Shown here piece after piece: positions 14,958-22,404 of a stretch of DNA of 34,045 bases. The translations under genes and the position numbers were made by a program. This DNA is from Lachnospiraceae bacterium (GTDB taxonomy: Bacteria; Bacillota; Clostridia; Lachnospirales; Lachnospiraceae), in the NCBI GenBank assembly GCA_021199235.1, contig JAJQIL010000156.1, forward strand, positions 1-34,045, written 5' to 3'. The notes under the pieces are model-generated. The model saw only the letters and a list, made by a program, of their open reading frames with translations. It had not been told where the DNA came from and made no database searches. Position 1 is the stretch's first letter. Every line of letters starts with the position of its first letter.

Positions 14958-15695
14958 ATGGAACAGACCCTTGCGTTGATCAGGAAAGCTCACGAGGGGG
15001 ATAAAGAGGCCAGAACGCAGCTGGCAGAGGAAAATATAGGACTGGTGTATACGGTTGTGCGCCGTTTTACGGGGCGAGGCTGTGAATATGAGGATCTGGT
15101 GCAGATCGGAAGCATCGGTCTTCTGAAAGCAATCGACAATTTTGACAGCTCTTTTGACGTGCGGTTTTCCACCTACGCGGTTCCGATGATCGCAGGGGAG
15201 ATCCGCCGTTTTCTGCGGGACGACGGAATGATCCGGGTGGGGCGGCTGCTGAAGGAAACGGCAGTACGGGCCATGCGCGCACGCGAGGAGCTGGAGCAGG
15301 ACGGCCAGACGGAACCGGCGATGGAGGAGCTTGCGCTTGCTGTTGGCGTCAGTCCGGAAGAGCTGGTGATGGCGTTGGAAGCCAGTTCTGACGTCGAATC
15401 CCTGAATCAGACGGTTTATCAGGGAGATGGTACGCCGGTGCTTCTGGAGGACCGGCTGCCGGACGAACGGGATCATCATGAAATTCTGCTTGATCATATG
15501 CTGCTTGACCAGCTTCTGAAAGCACTTGCGCCGGACGAGCGCAGACTGATCCGGATGCGTTATTTTGAAGATATGACGCAGGTGCAGACTGCTGCCTGCC
15601 TTGGCATGACACAGGTGCAGGTCTCCCGCGCGGAAAAACGGATCCTGCGCCGGATGCGGGAAGCGGCGGTGTGTAAGGATACATGGCAGCACTGA
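14958..15695 (+). CDS. sigF: RNA polymerase sporulation sigma factor SigF
   Basis: The 245-residue sigma-70-family factor directs early forespore transcription. Region 2 includes NIGLVYTVVRRF, YEDLVQIGSIGLLKAI and the -10 recognition segment RFSTYAVPMIAGEIRRFLRD (about 70-90). Region 3 has PAMEELALAVGVSPEEL. Region 4 ends with a helix-turn-helix, TQVQTAACLGMTQVQVSRAE, about 210-230. It is the third gene of the spoIIA operon and is held inactive by SpoIIAB. AAGGGAG precedes the ATG. No terminator is obvious directly after it; about 300 bp of non-coding DNA follow. Confidence 0.95.
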   Translation: MEQTLALIRKAHEGDKEARTQLAEENIGLVYTVVRRFTGRGCEYEDLVQIGSIGLLKAIDNFDSSFDVRFSTYAVPMIAGEIRRFLRDDGMIRVGRLLKETAVRAMRAREELEQDGQTEPAMEELALAVGVSPEELVMALEASSDVESLNQTVYQGDGTPVLLEDRLPDERDHHEILLDHMLLDQLLKALAPDERRLIRMRYFEDMTQVQTAACLGMTQVQVSRAEKRILRRMREAAVCKDTWQH

Positions 15696-15847
15696 GTACA
15701 GCAGAACAATGCATGGATTGAGACAGGTTGACCGCAATCCCATTGGTTTTAGATGAGGGGGAGTTCATAATAATATCTGCGATATGAAAATGGATTAAAA
15801 ATGGAATGAAATTGCAAAGAAAAGGATGTTTTATGGAAAATAAACGG

Positions 15848-15876
15848 TTGACATTTGGATAGACCGGTGATAAAAT
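15848..15876 (+). promoter_or_regulatory. Promoter of the HTH-Uma2 gene
   Basis: A perfect TTGACA (15848-15853) and TAAAAT (15871-15876) are 17 bp apart. The rest of the 15696-15992 gap shows nothing coding. Confidence 0.7.
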
Positions 15877-15992
15877 CGGGAAAACAACAGAAAGAATATA
15901 TGCTGTGACTGAGTGGACCAGCATAAAGGACGGTCTGCTGTATGGCAACACATAGGATAAGACGGTATATGAGACGATAAGGAGCAATTCTT

Positions 15993-16952
15993 ATGACAAT
16001 TGACGAGATGAAAAGAAAAAAGAACGAACTGGGATACTCCTATGCGCAGATTGCAGAGATGGCTGATCTTCCGGTCGGGACCGTGCAGAAAGTGCTGGGA
16101 GGCATTACAAAGTCTCCCCGCTACGCAACGCTGCAGGCGCTGCAGAAAGTATTTGATGATGGATCCGGTGCGGGATCAGAGCGTGGGTCAGGTTCGCCTG
16201 AGCCTGACAGGGGATCGGAATATACGCCGGGTTCGTCTGGGGCTTGCGGCGGAGCAGGACGTCCGGTTCCAAAGCATACGTACAACTATGATCATGCGGG
16301 GCTTACTTCCGCAGGTTTTGTTGCGGAACCGGCCATGGCTTATGGTACCCGCCCGGATTCATTTGCCGCGGAGTCAGCTCACGATACCCGCTCAGATTTC
16401 TTTACCGTGGCGGACTATCTGGCATTGCCGGAGGATCGGCATATGGAACTGATTGATGGCATCTTTTATGATATGGCGGCACCGACCCATATTCATCAGA
16501 TGATAGCGACAGAGATCTGGCGCTGCTTTTCAGAATACATTCGAAGCAGGCATGGTTCCTGCCGCCCCATGGTGGCTCCGCTGGATGTTCAGCTGGACTG
16601 TGATGACAGGACCATGGTACAGCCGGACGTGCTGATCCTGTGTGACCCGGATAAGATCAGGCATGGGAGGATCTGTGGTGCGCCGGATCTTGTGGTGGAG
16701 GTATTATCAGAGGCTACTGCCCTGAAGGACAGTCACCTGAAGCGTTTTAAGTATGCCCGGGCGGGTGTGCGTGAATACTGGCTGGTATATCCGAAAGAAA
16801 AAAAGATAGTAGTATATTGCTTTGAAGAGGATACTATTCCAAAGATATATGGATTTTCGGATCGGGTACCGGTTGGAATCTACCAGGGGGAATGTACGGT
16901 AGATTTTGCGGAGATTGAAGAATATATCGGCGACTGGTATGGGAGGCTGTGA
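15993..16952 (+). CDS. HTH domain fused to Uma2-family (DUF820) PD-(D/E)xK nuclease-like protein
   Basis: Residues 1-50 form an XRE-like helix-turn-helix (YSYAQIAEMADLPVGTVQKVLGG). A Gly/Ser/Pro-rich linker spans about 55-130. Residues 135-319 are a Uma2 domain, with the characteristic MELIDGIFYDM, VQPDVLILCDPDKI and PDLVVEVLSEATALKD, followed by KRFKYARAGVREYWLVYP. The acidic residues of the nuclease-like core (E in MELIDG, D in VQPDV, E in VVEVLS, with a downstream lysine) are kept. Uma2 proteins are widespread, but their biological role is poorly known. AAGGAG precedes the ATG and the gene has its own promoter. The protein could target the nuclease domain to DNA or regulate its own gene. 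Both ideas are inference. Confidence 0.85.
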   Translation: MTIDEMKRKKNELGYSYAQIAEMADLPVGTVQKVLGGITKSPRYATLQALQKVFDDGSGAGSERGSGSPEPDRGSEYTPGSSGACGGAGRPVPKHTYNYDHAGLTSAGFVAEPAMAYGTRPDSFAAESAHDTRSDFFTVADYLALPEDRHMELIDGIFYDMAAPTHIHQMIATEIWRCFSEYIRSRHGSCRPMVAPLDVQLDCDDRTMVQPDVLILCDPDKIRHGRICGAPDLVVEVLSEATALKDSHLKRFKYARAGVREYWLVYPKEKKIVVYCFEEDTIPKIYGFSDRVPVGIYQGECTVDFAEIEEYIGDWYGRL

Positions 16953-17045
16953 ATCATGGACGGCTAAGATCTGAGCGTCGGCCTGCGGTTTTAACAGTTT
17001 TTCATATTTTGATACCTTTCCTCATAAGATAGCCTATCGGAAAAC

Positions 17046-17112
17046 AATGGATGCCATCAGGCATCCATTTCGCAGCGTCTGCCAGCCGCAAAGCGGCTTC
17101 GGAATGGCAGAC
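17046..17112 (+). repeat. Two strong hairpins downstream of the Uma2 gene
   Basis: AATGGATGCC (17046-17055) and GGCATCCATT (17060-17069) form a 10-bp stem with a 4-nt loop. GTCTGCCA (17077-17084) and TGGCAGAC (17105-17112) close an outer stem around GCCGC-AAA-GCGGC (17085-17097) and TTCGGAA. The first could terminate the Uma2 transcript. The branched second structure is not a standard terminator. Confidence 0.55.
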
Positions 17113-17188
17113 GCGACTTGCCGCCGAGCGATAGCGAGGGGGCGTTACCATCTGACCGATGTCAGGCTGTCTAAGGGGAGGGCGCGGC

Positions 17189-18166
17189 ATGAACGACAGG
17201 GCTTTAAGGGTATTGGAGCAGTATGAACTGGAAGTGATCAGCACCAGGCGCGGACGGGGCTACTGGTATCTCGATACGTCCGCCGGATCAAGGATTTTGA
17301 GCGAATATGCAGGCACAGAGAACAGGGCACAGTTCCAGAATCGTGTGATGAGGGCGGTTTACGAAGGCGGTTACAGGAATGTAGATGAGATATTGCCCAA
17401 TAAAGAAGGGGCGCTGGTTTCCAGAGACTGGGAGGAGAAGCGCTATGTAGTGAAGAAATGGTATCCGGGCCGGGAGTGCGATCCGTCGAATGAGACGGAA
17501 GTGCTGAGGGCGGTGGAGAATCTGGCACGGCTGCACCGGCTGATGAGATTAGAGGAGGAAGATACCTGTTATGTCGCGCGGCCGCCTCTTGAGGAGCTGC
17601 GTGCCTGGAACGCGCAGCTGCGCAAAATCCGCACGTTTGTACGTACCCGGCGAAAAAGAAGCATGTTTGAACAGATGTTTCTGGATTCCTGTGAGCGATA
17701 TCTTGCGCAGGCAGCGGAAGCGGCTTCGCAGCTCTCACATGTAAGCGGCCTTCTGGAAGAATTTCGTGCGGAGCACAGCGGCTGCGTCTGCCATGGAGAT
17801 TACAGTCACCATCATATCCTGATCTGCGGCTATGAGATAGCGACGACGAATTTTGACTGCTGCCGCTTCGATTTTCAGGTGAATGATCTTTACCGCTTTA
17901 TGCGCAAAATTCTGGAAAAGCATGACTGGAACGCGCGTTTTGGCATGCATATGCTGGAAAGCTATGGCCGGGTGCAGCCGCTTTCGCATACGGAACGCAG
18001 GCTGCTCTATGTGCGGATGCTGTATCCGGAGAGGTTCCGGAAGCTTGCCGGTACGTATTATGGCGGAAATAAGGCCTGGATCTCCCGGCAGTATTCGGAT
18101 AAGCTGGTGAAGATGAACCGACAGGAAAAGGCAAGGGAGGCGTTTCTGAAGCAGCTGGAGACATGA
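17189..18166 (+). CDS. CotS-family spore coat kinase-like protein
   Basis: The 325-residue protein has the kinase-like fold of CotS/YsxE spore coat proteins. A lysine-bearing strand (YVVKKWYPG, about 86-94) is followed by the helix AVENLARLHRLM and the catalytic-loop-like CVCHGDYSHHHILI (HGD at 202-204). The later motif, normally DFD, reads NFD (221-223), so the metal-binding aspartate is asparagine. VNDLYRFMRKILEKHDW closes the family signature. AAGGGGAGGG precedes the ATG at 17189; an in-frame start at 17159 lacks an RBS. It stands alone between two structured intergenic regions. Mother-cell expression during coat assembly is expected from the family but no sigma-E or sigma-K promoter was secure. 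Confidence 0.82.
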   Translation: MNDRALRVLEQYELEVISTRRGRGYWYLDTSAGSRILSEYAGTENRAQFQNRVMRAVYEGGYRNVDEILPNKEGALVSRDWEEKRYVVKKWYPGRECDPSNETEVLRAVENLARLHRLMRLEEEDTCYVARPPLEELRAWNAQLRKIRTFVRTRRKRSMFEQMFLDSCERYLAQAAEAASQLSHVSGLLEEFRAEHSGCVCHGDYSHHHILICGYEIATTNFDCCRFDFQVNDLYRFMRKILEKHDWNARFGMHMLESYGRVQPLSHTERRLLYVRMLYPERFRKLAGTYYGGNKAWISRQYSDKLVKMNRQEKAREAFLKQLET

Positions 18167-18189
18167 GAGCAGCTCTGCGCATCATAAAT

Positions 18190-18267
18190 CGAGCAGGAGA
18201 CGGCTTGTCGGCTCCTGCTCGCCTGCGCGAGCTGCGTCCTGCGTAAGCCGGAAAACACCTTACGCAG
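18190..18267 (+). repeat. Two hairpins downstream of the CotS-like gene
   Basis: CGAGCAGGAG (18190-18199) pairs with CTCCTGCTCG (18212-18221). CTGCGTAAG (18239-18247) pairs with CTTACGCAG (18259-18267). GCAGCTCTGCGCAT occurs both before the first hairpin (from about 18171) and after the second (about 18264-18277), so direct repeats flank the pair. The A-rich stretch after it (AAAAAA) would suit termination from the other strand only. Confidence 0.5.
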
Positions 18268-18306
18268 CTCTGCGCATAAAAAAGGCTTAAAATGGCGGAA
18301 AAGCGG

Positions 18307-18335
18307 TTTTCATTTCAGAGAAAAGCTGATATAAT
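18307..18335 (+). promoter_or_regulatory. Promoter of the phosphoglucomutase gene
   Basis: TTTTCA (18307-18312) and a perfect TATAAT (18330-18335) are 17 bp apart. The leader of about 160 nt carries a palindromic repeat at 18415-18435. Confidence 0.6.
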
Positions 18336-18414
18336 CGTTTATCATGACAGATCGGAAGCATCGCCGGATACTATACAGGATGCAGCGAAGAAACTGTAAA
18401 AATCCCGAGGAAAT

Positions 18415-18435
18415 GCAACTGTTCAGAACAGTTAC
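18415..18435 (+). repeat. Palindromic repeat copy 3, in the pgcA leader
   Basis: AACTGTTC-A-GAACAGTT (18417-18433) is a perfect compact palindrome, followed by ACGAAG. The right half matches the shared core GAACAGTTACGAA and points toward the downstream gene. Confidence 0.65.
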
Positions 18436-18500
18436 GAAGATACGGTTTTTACAGGAAGGGGTGTGGCAGACTTCCGATACATAATTTAGGAGGAAATCAA

Positions 18501-20243
18501 ATGGAAGCGTACAGAGAAGCCTATGAAGAATGGCTTTCCAATCCGCATTTTGACGAAGAGACCAAGGCGGAACTGAAAGCAATTGAAAATGATGAGAATG
18601 AGATTAAGGAGAGGTTTTACACGGAGCTGGCGTTCGGTACGGCAGGCCTTCGCGGCATCATCGGCGCAGGTACGAACCGCATGAACAAATACGTTGTACA
18701 GAAAGCGACGCAGGGACTGGCGAATTATATCAACAAAGCCTGCGATGACCCGCAGAAGAAAGCGGTAGCGATCGCGTATGATTCCCGTCATATGTCACCG
18801 GAATTTGCGGATTTCGCGGCGCAGACGCTGGCAGCGAACGGCATTAAGGCGTACGTGTTTGAGTCTCTGCGTCCGACGCCGGAGCTGTCCTTCGCGGTGC
18901 GTGAACTGGGCTGCATCGCCGGCATCAATATTACCGCCAGCCACAACCCGCCGGAATACAACGGCTACAAGGTGTACTGGGAGGACGGTGCGCAGATCAC
19001 ACCGCCGCACGACACAGGTATCATGGCCGAGGTAAAGGCGATCACAGACTATACGGCGGCGAAGTCGATGGATAAGGAAGCGGCGATCGCGGCCGGGCTT
19101 TACGAGGTGATCGGGGAAAAGATCGACGACGCGTTTATCGGCTGCCTGAAGAAGCTGGTGCTCCATCCGGAGACGATCGAGCAGGAAAGTAAGAATCTGA
19201 AGATCGTCTACACACCGCTGCACGGCACGGGTAATATCCCGGCGCGCCGCGTACTGAAGGAACTCGGCTTTGAGAATGTTTATGTAGTACCGGAACAGGA
19301 GCTTCCGGACGGCGATTTCCCGACAGTCAGCTATCCGAACCCGGAAGCGGACGAGGCATTTGATCTGGGCCTGAAGCTGGCGAAAGAGCTTGACGCGGAG
19401 CTGGTGCTGGCGACGGATCCGGATGCGGATCGTCTCGGTGTCCGCGTGAAGGATTCAAAGACGGGCGAGTACCACACACTGACCGGCAATATGTCCGGCT
19501 GCCTGCTGGCGGATTATGAGATCGGTCAGAGGAAAGCCCTCAAAGGTCTTCCGGAGGACGGCGTCCTGATCAAGACGATCGTGACGACGAACATGGCAGA
19601 CGCGATCGCGAAATATTATGGGACAGGCCTGATCGAGGTCCTGACCGGATTTAAATACATCGGACAGCAGATCCTGGGATTTGAACAGAGCGGGAAAGGC
19701 ACGTATCTGTTCGGCTTTGAGGAGAGCTACGGCTGCCTGATCGGTACGCATGCACGCGACAAGGACGCGATCGTGGCAGTGATGGCGCTGGCGGAAGCGG
19801 CTGCTTTCTACAAGGCACAGGGCAAGACGCTCTGGGATGCGATGATCGAGCTGTATGAGCGCTATGGTTATTATAAAGACGATATCAAGTCCATCACGCT
19901 CAAGGGTATGGAAGGTCTGCAGAAGATCCAGGAGATTCTTGAGACCCTGCGGAAGAACCCGCCGACAGAGATCGGCGGCTACAAGGTTGTTTCCGCACGC
20001 GATTACAAGGCAGATACGATCACGGACATCGCGACCGGCGAGGTGAAGCCGACCGGTCTTCCGAATTCGAATGTGCTTTACTATGACCTCACGGATTCCG
20101 CATGGCTTTGCGTACGTCCGTCCGGCACGGAGCCGAAGGTGAAGTTCTACTATGGCGTTAAGGGCAGTTCTCTTGAAGACGCGGACGCAAAGTCGGCTGC
20201 GTTAGGCGAGCAGGTGCTCTCGATGATCAATTCCATGCTGTAA
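18501..20243 (+). CDS. pgcA: Phosphoglucomutase / phospho-sugar mutase
   Basis: The 580-residue enzyme of the alpha-D-phosphohexomutase family interconverts glucose 1- and 6-phosphate (possibly also mannose phosphates) in the cytosol. The catalytic phosphoserine is S147 in ITASHNPPEYNG. The metal loop is D306, D308 and D310 in ATDPDADRLGV. The sugar loop is GFEESYGC (about 405-412). The phosphate loop near the C-terminus is RPSGTEPKVKFYYG. The length fits the Gram-positive PgcA group (about 575-580 aa). AGGAGG lies before the ATG at 18501. It has its own promoter. The product feeds UDP-glucose and cell-wall or capsule glycan synthesis. Confidence 0.93.
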   Translation: MEAYREAYEEWLSNPHFDEETKAELKAIENDENEIKERFYTELAFGTAGLRGIIGAGTNRMNKYVVQKATQGLANYINKACDDPQKKAVAIAYDSRHMSPEFADFAAQTLAANGIKAYVFESLRPTPELSFAVRELGCIAGINITASHNPPEYNGYKVYWEDGAQITPPHDTGIMAEVKAITDYTAAKSMDKEAAIAAGLYEVIGEKIDDAFIGCLKKLVLHPETIEQESKNLKIVYTPLHGTGNIPARRVLKELGFENVYVVPEQELPDGDFPTVSYPNPEADEAFDLGLKLAKELDAELVLATDPDADRLGVRVKDSKTGEYHTLTGNMSGCLLADYEIGQRKALKGLPEDGVLIKTIVTTNMADAIAKYYGTGLIEVLTGFKYIGQQILGFEQSGKGTYLFGFEESYGCLIGTHARDKDAIVAVMALAEAAAFYKAQGKTLWDAMIELYERYGYYKDDIKSITLKGMEGLQKIQEILETLRKNPPTEIGGYKVVSARDYKADTITDIATGEVKPTGLPNSNVLYYDLTDSAWLCVRPSGTEPKVKFYYGVKGSSLEDADAKSAALGEQVLSMINSML

Positions 20244-20253
20244 TATGGAAAAT

Positions 20254-20303
20254 ACTGAACAGTTACGAATTGGCTTGACAAACGATTTATTACATTATAT
20301 AAA
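20254..20303 (+). promoter_or_regulatory. Promoter of the HU gene with adjoining half-palindrome repeat
   Basis: TTGACA (20276-20281) and TATAAA (20298-20303) are 16 bp apart. Just upstream, TACTGAACAGTTACGAA (20254-20270) is the right half of the dispersed palindromic repeat, 6 bp from the -35 element. Confidence 0.7.
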
Positions 20304-20357
20304 TAGTAGCGGGCACGAGATTGTATAAAATACAGATTTTTCACAGGAGGAATTAAA

Positions 20358-20633
20358 ATGAACAGGACTGAACTGGTTGCAGCAATTGCTGAGAAGACCG
20401 AGTTATCAAAGAAGGATGCAGAGAAGGCTCTTAAGGCGTTTACGGAAGTAGTAGCGGAGCAGCTTAAGAGCGGTGAGAAGATTCAGCTGGTTGGCTTTGG
20501 CACGTTTGAAGTAGCTACCCGCCCGGAGAGAGAAGGAAGAAATCCGCAGACTGGCGAGACAATGAAGATCGCGGCTTCCAAAACTCCGAAGTTCAAAGCC
20601 GGAAAAGCGCTGAAGGACGTTGTGAACGGCTGA
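20358..20633 (+). CDS. hup: DNA-binding protein HU
   Basis: The 91-residue histone-like protein binds and bends DNA as a dimer and organises the nucleoid. The N-terminal helices (MNRTELVAAIAEKTELSKKD) lead to the family signature GFGTFEVATRPEREGRNPQTG, which spans the beta arm with its proline-bearing tip, and the end is FKAGKALKDVV. AGGAGG precedes the ATG. The S4-domain gene starts 4 bp after its stop. In Bacillus relatives an HU gene likewise appears at the head of the yabO cluster in many clostridia. Confidence 0.95.
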   Translation: MNRTELVAAIAEKTELSKKDAEKALKAFTEVVAEQLKSGEKIQLVGFGTFEVATRPEREGRNPQTGETMKIAASKTPKFKAGKALKDVVNG

Positions 20634-20637
20634 TCCG

Positions 20638-20877
20638 ATGCGTCTGGACAAATATCTGAAGGTGTCGAGACTGATCAGGCGCAGGACTGTGGCGAATGAA
20701 GCATGTGACGCAGGGCGTGTGCTGGTCAACGGCAAGGCGGCGAAAGCATCCGTAGCCGTGAAGCCGGGAGATGTGATAGAGATTGGTTTTGGCTCCAGAA
20801 CCGTGAAGGTGGAAGTGGTATCCGTGGCGGAAACTGTCAAAAAAGAGGCAGCCGCGGAGATGTATCGCTATCTGTAG
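20638..20877 (+). CDS. rqcP: S4-domain RNA-binding protein RqcP (YabO)
   Basis: This 79-residue protein is almost entirely an S4 RNA-binding domain: MRLDKYLKVSRLIRRRTVAN, ACDAGRVLVNGKAAK and VKPGDVIEIGFGSR. In Bacillus, RqcP works with RqcH in ribosome-associated quality control, adding alanine tails to stalled chains on the 50S subunit. It is co-directional with HU, 4 bp away. The HU stop region (GGCTGATCCG) overlaps its translation start zone, so coupling is likely. The synteny with yabP, yabQ and divIC supports the assignment over Hsp15. Confidence 0.9.
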   Translation: MRLDKYLKVSRLIRRRTVANEACDAGRVLVNGKAAKASVAVKPGDVIEIGFGSRTVKVEVVSVAETVKKEAAAEMYRYL

Positions 20878-20889
20878 ATGCAACGGTGG

Positions 20890-21060
20890 CTATTCAGGAC
20901 AGTACCTCGCACTCGCTGCGAGGTACGTATGAAAACATATATTTTACAGGAAAAAGTCCCATCGCGCAGCGATTTTAAATGGACTTTTTCCCTCGCCGGG
21001 ATGGCATCCCGCACAGAGTGCGGGATAAGTCCCGTAACTGTGAAGATACTGAACAGTTAC
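20890..21060 (+). repeat. Composite hairpin repeat element, long copy 2 (171 bp)
   Basis: It shares with 13582-13775 the left block (CTATTCAGGACAGTACC, TACCTCGCA/TGCGAGGTA, GTATGAAAACATA) and the 27-bp palindromic right end (21034-21060). The outer stem is GGAAAAAGTCC (20949-20959) with GGACTTTTTCC, so both arms changed together relative to copy 1. The stem ATCCCGCAC/GTGCGGGAT lies outside that outer stem here, but inside it in copy 1. No coding frame looks real. Confidence 0.75.
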
Positions 21061-21109
21061 CTGTGAGGATACGGAGCAGGTACAGACTTTCGACAAAATT
21101 GATATGAAA

Positions 21110-21160
21110 AACAGGCCGGACATTTTTCCGAGAGGATTGATGTTCAGCCTGTTTTCTTTT
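21110..21160 (+). terminator. Probable terminator of the HU-rqcP unit
   Basis: AACAGGCCGGACAT (21110-21123) pairs with ATGTTCAGCCTGTT (21140-21153), with one mismatch and one G-U pair. A 16-nt loop separates the arms, and TTCTTTT follows. Confidence 0.6.
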
Positions 21161-21223
21161 ATGTTCTTAAAGCCGGGGTTTTTTCATATATTTAGAGCAA
21201 GGCGATTGCATCCGGAGAACGGG

Positions 21224-21502
21224 ATGGAAGAAAAAAAGAATGAAAGACCACACAGTATTTCGTGGAGAGACAGAGCAGAGGGTGTCGTGACAGGCGTGAC
21301 AGACGTCCTTTCCTTTGACGAAAATACCGTAGTGCTGCAGACCGAACAGGGAATGCTGACAGTAAAGGGGAAAGAGCTTCATATCGGTCGGCTGGAGCTC
21401 TCTTCGGGCGAAGTAAAAATGCACGGCAGTGTAGATGGTATCTTTTATTCCGGCGGCAATCCTGCAAAAAAAGGCAGCCTTATAAGGAGGATGCTGCAAT
21501 GA
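21224..21502 (+). CDS. yabP: Sporulation protein YabP
   Basis: The 92-residue protein matches YabP, which is needed for spore cortex formation. Its core VVTGVTDVLSFDENTVVLQT, then GMLTVKGKELHIGRLELSSGEV and VDGIFYSG, are typical. I place the start at 21224 (GGAGAACGGG upstream); an earlier in-frame ATG at 21104 falls inside the terminator stem. The last codons overlap the yabQ start (ATGA at 21499-21502). The gene should be expressed in the mother cell, but no sigma-E promoter could be fixed. Confidence 0.88.
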   Translation: MEEKKNERPHSISWRDRAEGVVTGVTDVLSFDENTVVLQTEQGMLTVKGKELHIGRLELSSGEVKMHGSVDGIFYSGGNPAKKGSLIRRMLQ

Positions 21503-21861
21503 GCAGTGTGGTACGGCAGGAGACTGCCGTATTTTTATTTTCCATTCTGCACGGCGCTGTGCTGACGATTCTTTATGATATCCTGCGCGCACTGCGAAGA
21601 AGTGTGCGGCATTCTCTGGCTGTGCTTTCTCTGGAGGATTTTTTCTACTGGATGCTGGCAGGGCTTCTGACATTTGGTCTGGCTTTTCAGGAGATGGATG
21701 GAGTGATCCGCGGTTACGCCGCCGCAGGAATGCTGCTGGGATTTCTGCTGTATCATTTTACGCTTAGTTCCGGCTTCGTGACAGTACTGAGCACGTTGTT
21801 TCGGGGGATAGCAAGGGTGCTGCGGCGAATTGCGGCACTGCGGTTTCATAAAAAGGGGTGA
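21499..21861 (+). CDS. yabQ: Spore cortex biosynthesis protein YabQ
   Basis: The 120-residue membrane protein has hydrophobic segments at about 8-28, 47-64 and 69-89. The early FLFSILHGAVLTILYDILR and LEDFFYW motifs are typical of YabQ, which localises to the outer forespore membrane and is required for cortex. It overlaps yabP by ATGA, and AAGGAGG at 21484-21490 serves as RBS. The third segment is followed by a basic C-terminus (RVLRRIAALRFHKKG). The family is somewhat variable in length. Confidence 0.88.
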   Translation: MSSVVRQETAVFLFSILHGAVLTILYDILRALRRSVRHSLAVLSLEDFFYWMLAGLLTFGLAFQEMDGVIRGYAAAGMLLGFLLYHFTLSSGFVTVLSTLFRGIARVLRRIAALRFHKKG

Positions 21862-21950
21862 ACAGCAGGCCGCAGCCTGGTCTTCGCTGCCGCTCCGGTC
21901 GGTGCTGTTCAGAACTGTTGAAAAATTTTGTAAATTTTGCAAGAAAAGAA

Positions 21951-21979
21951 TTGAAATCAGGCGAAAAAAGGCATACAAT
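21951..21979 (+). promoter_or_regulatory. Promoter of divIC
   Basis: TTGAAA (21951-21956) and TACAAT (21974-21979) are 17 bp apart. This gives divIC a vegetative promoter separate from the sporulation genes upstream. The symmetric GTTCAGAAC at 21908-21916 resembles the centre of the dispersed palindrome. Confidence 0.7.
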
Positions 21980-22041
21980 GTCAGATACAGGTTTTGCGTT
22001 CGTGAGGGGAAGAAAATTCGTATCATAAGGGGTAGATGAAG

Positions 22042-22344
22042 ATGGCAGGACGGAAAAAACAGCTCAGCACGGGGAATCGCCTTGGAATGTATGCAATCGC
22101 GGCGATCATTGCAGTGCTGCTTACAGTGCTTCTGGTGCAGAGCAGGTCGCTTCGCACGGAGAATGCGGCGTATGCGGCGCAGGTGGATGATCTGCAGCAG
22201 CAGCTTCAGGATGAGGAGGTTCGCGCGGAAGAGATTGATGAACTGAGTGAATACCTGAATTCTGATGAATATGTTGAAAAGCTGGCCAGAGAAAAGCTTG
22301 GGCTGGTGTATGAGGACGATGTGATTTATCGTGCGGCAAACTGA
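22042..22344 (+). CDS. divIC: Septum formation initiator DivIC/FtsB-like
   Basis: The 100-residue bitopic protein has a basic N-terminus, one membrane helix (about 14-35), then a coiled coil (SLRTENAAYAAQVDDLQQQL). It ends with YVEKLAREKLGLVYEDD, the family hallmark. DivIC acts with FtsL and DivIB in the division ring. AAGGGG at 22027-22032 fits the ATG at 22042 better than the in-frame ATG at 22036, which would add only two residues. The place between yabQ and spoIIE is the conserved Bacillus position. Confidence 0.9.
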   Translation: MAGRKKQLSTGNRLGMYAIAAIIAVLLTVLLVQSRSLRTENAAYAAQVDDLQQQLQDEEVRAEEIDELSEYLNSDEYVEKLAREKLGLVYEDDVIYRAAN

Positions 22345-22364
22345 ATGACTGTGTTATTTCCTGA

Positions 22365-22397
22365 CAGGGCTCGGATTTGATTCCGGGCTCTGTTTTT
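22365..22397 (+). terminator. Terminator of divIC
   Basis: CAGGGCTCGGA (22365-22375) pairs with TCCGGGCTCTG (22382-22392) using two G-U pairs, followed by TTTTT. Confidence 0.75.
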
Positions 22398-22404
22398 ATG
22401 CGCA

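Noticed and set aside
21089-21095. Exact inverted 0A box TTCGACA upstream of yabP
   Set aside because: A 7-base match is expected a few times by chance in 34 kb on both strands, it lacks a promoter at proper spacing, and yabP is not a known direct Spo0A target.
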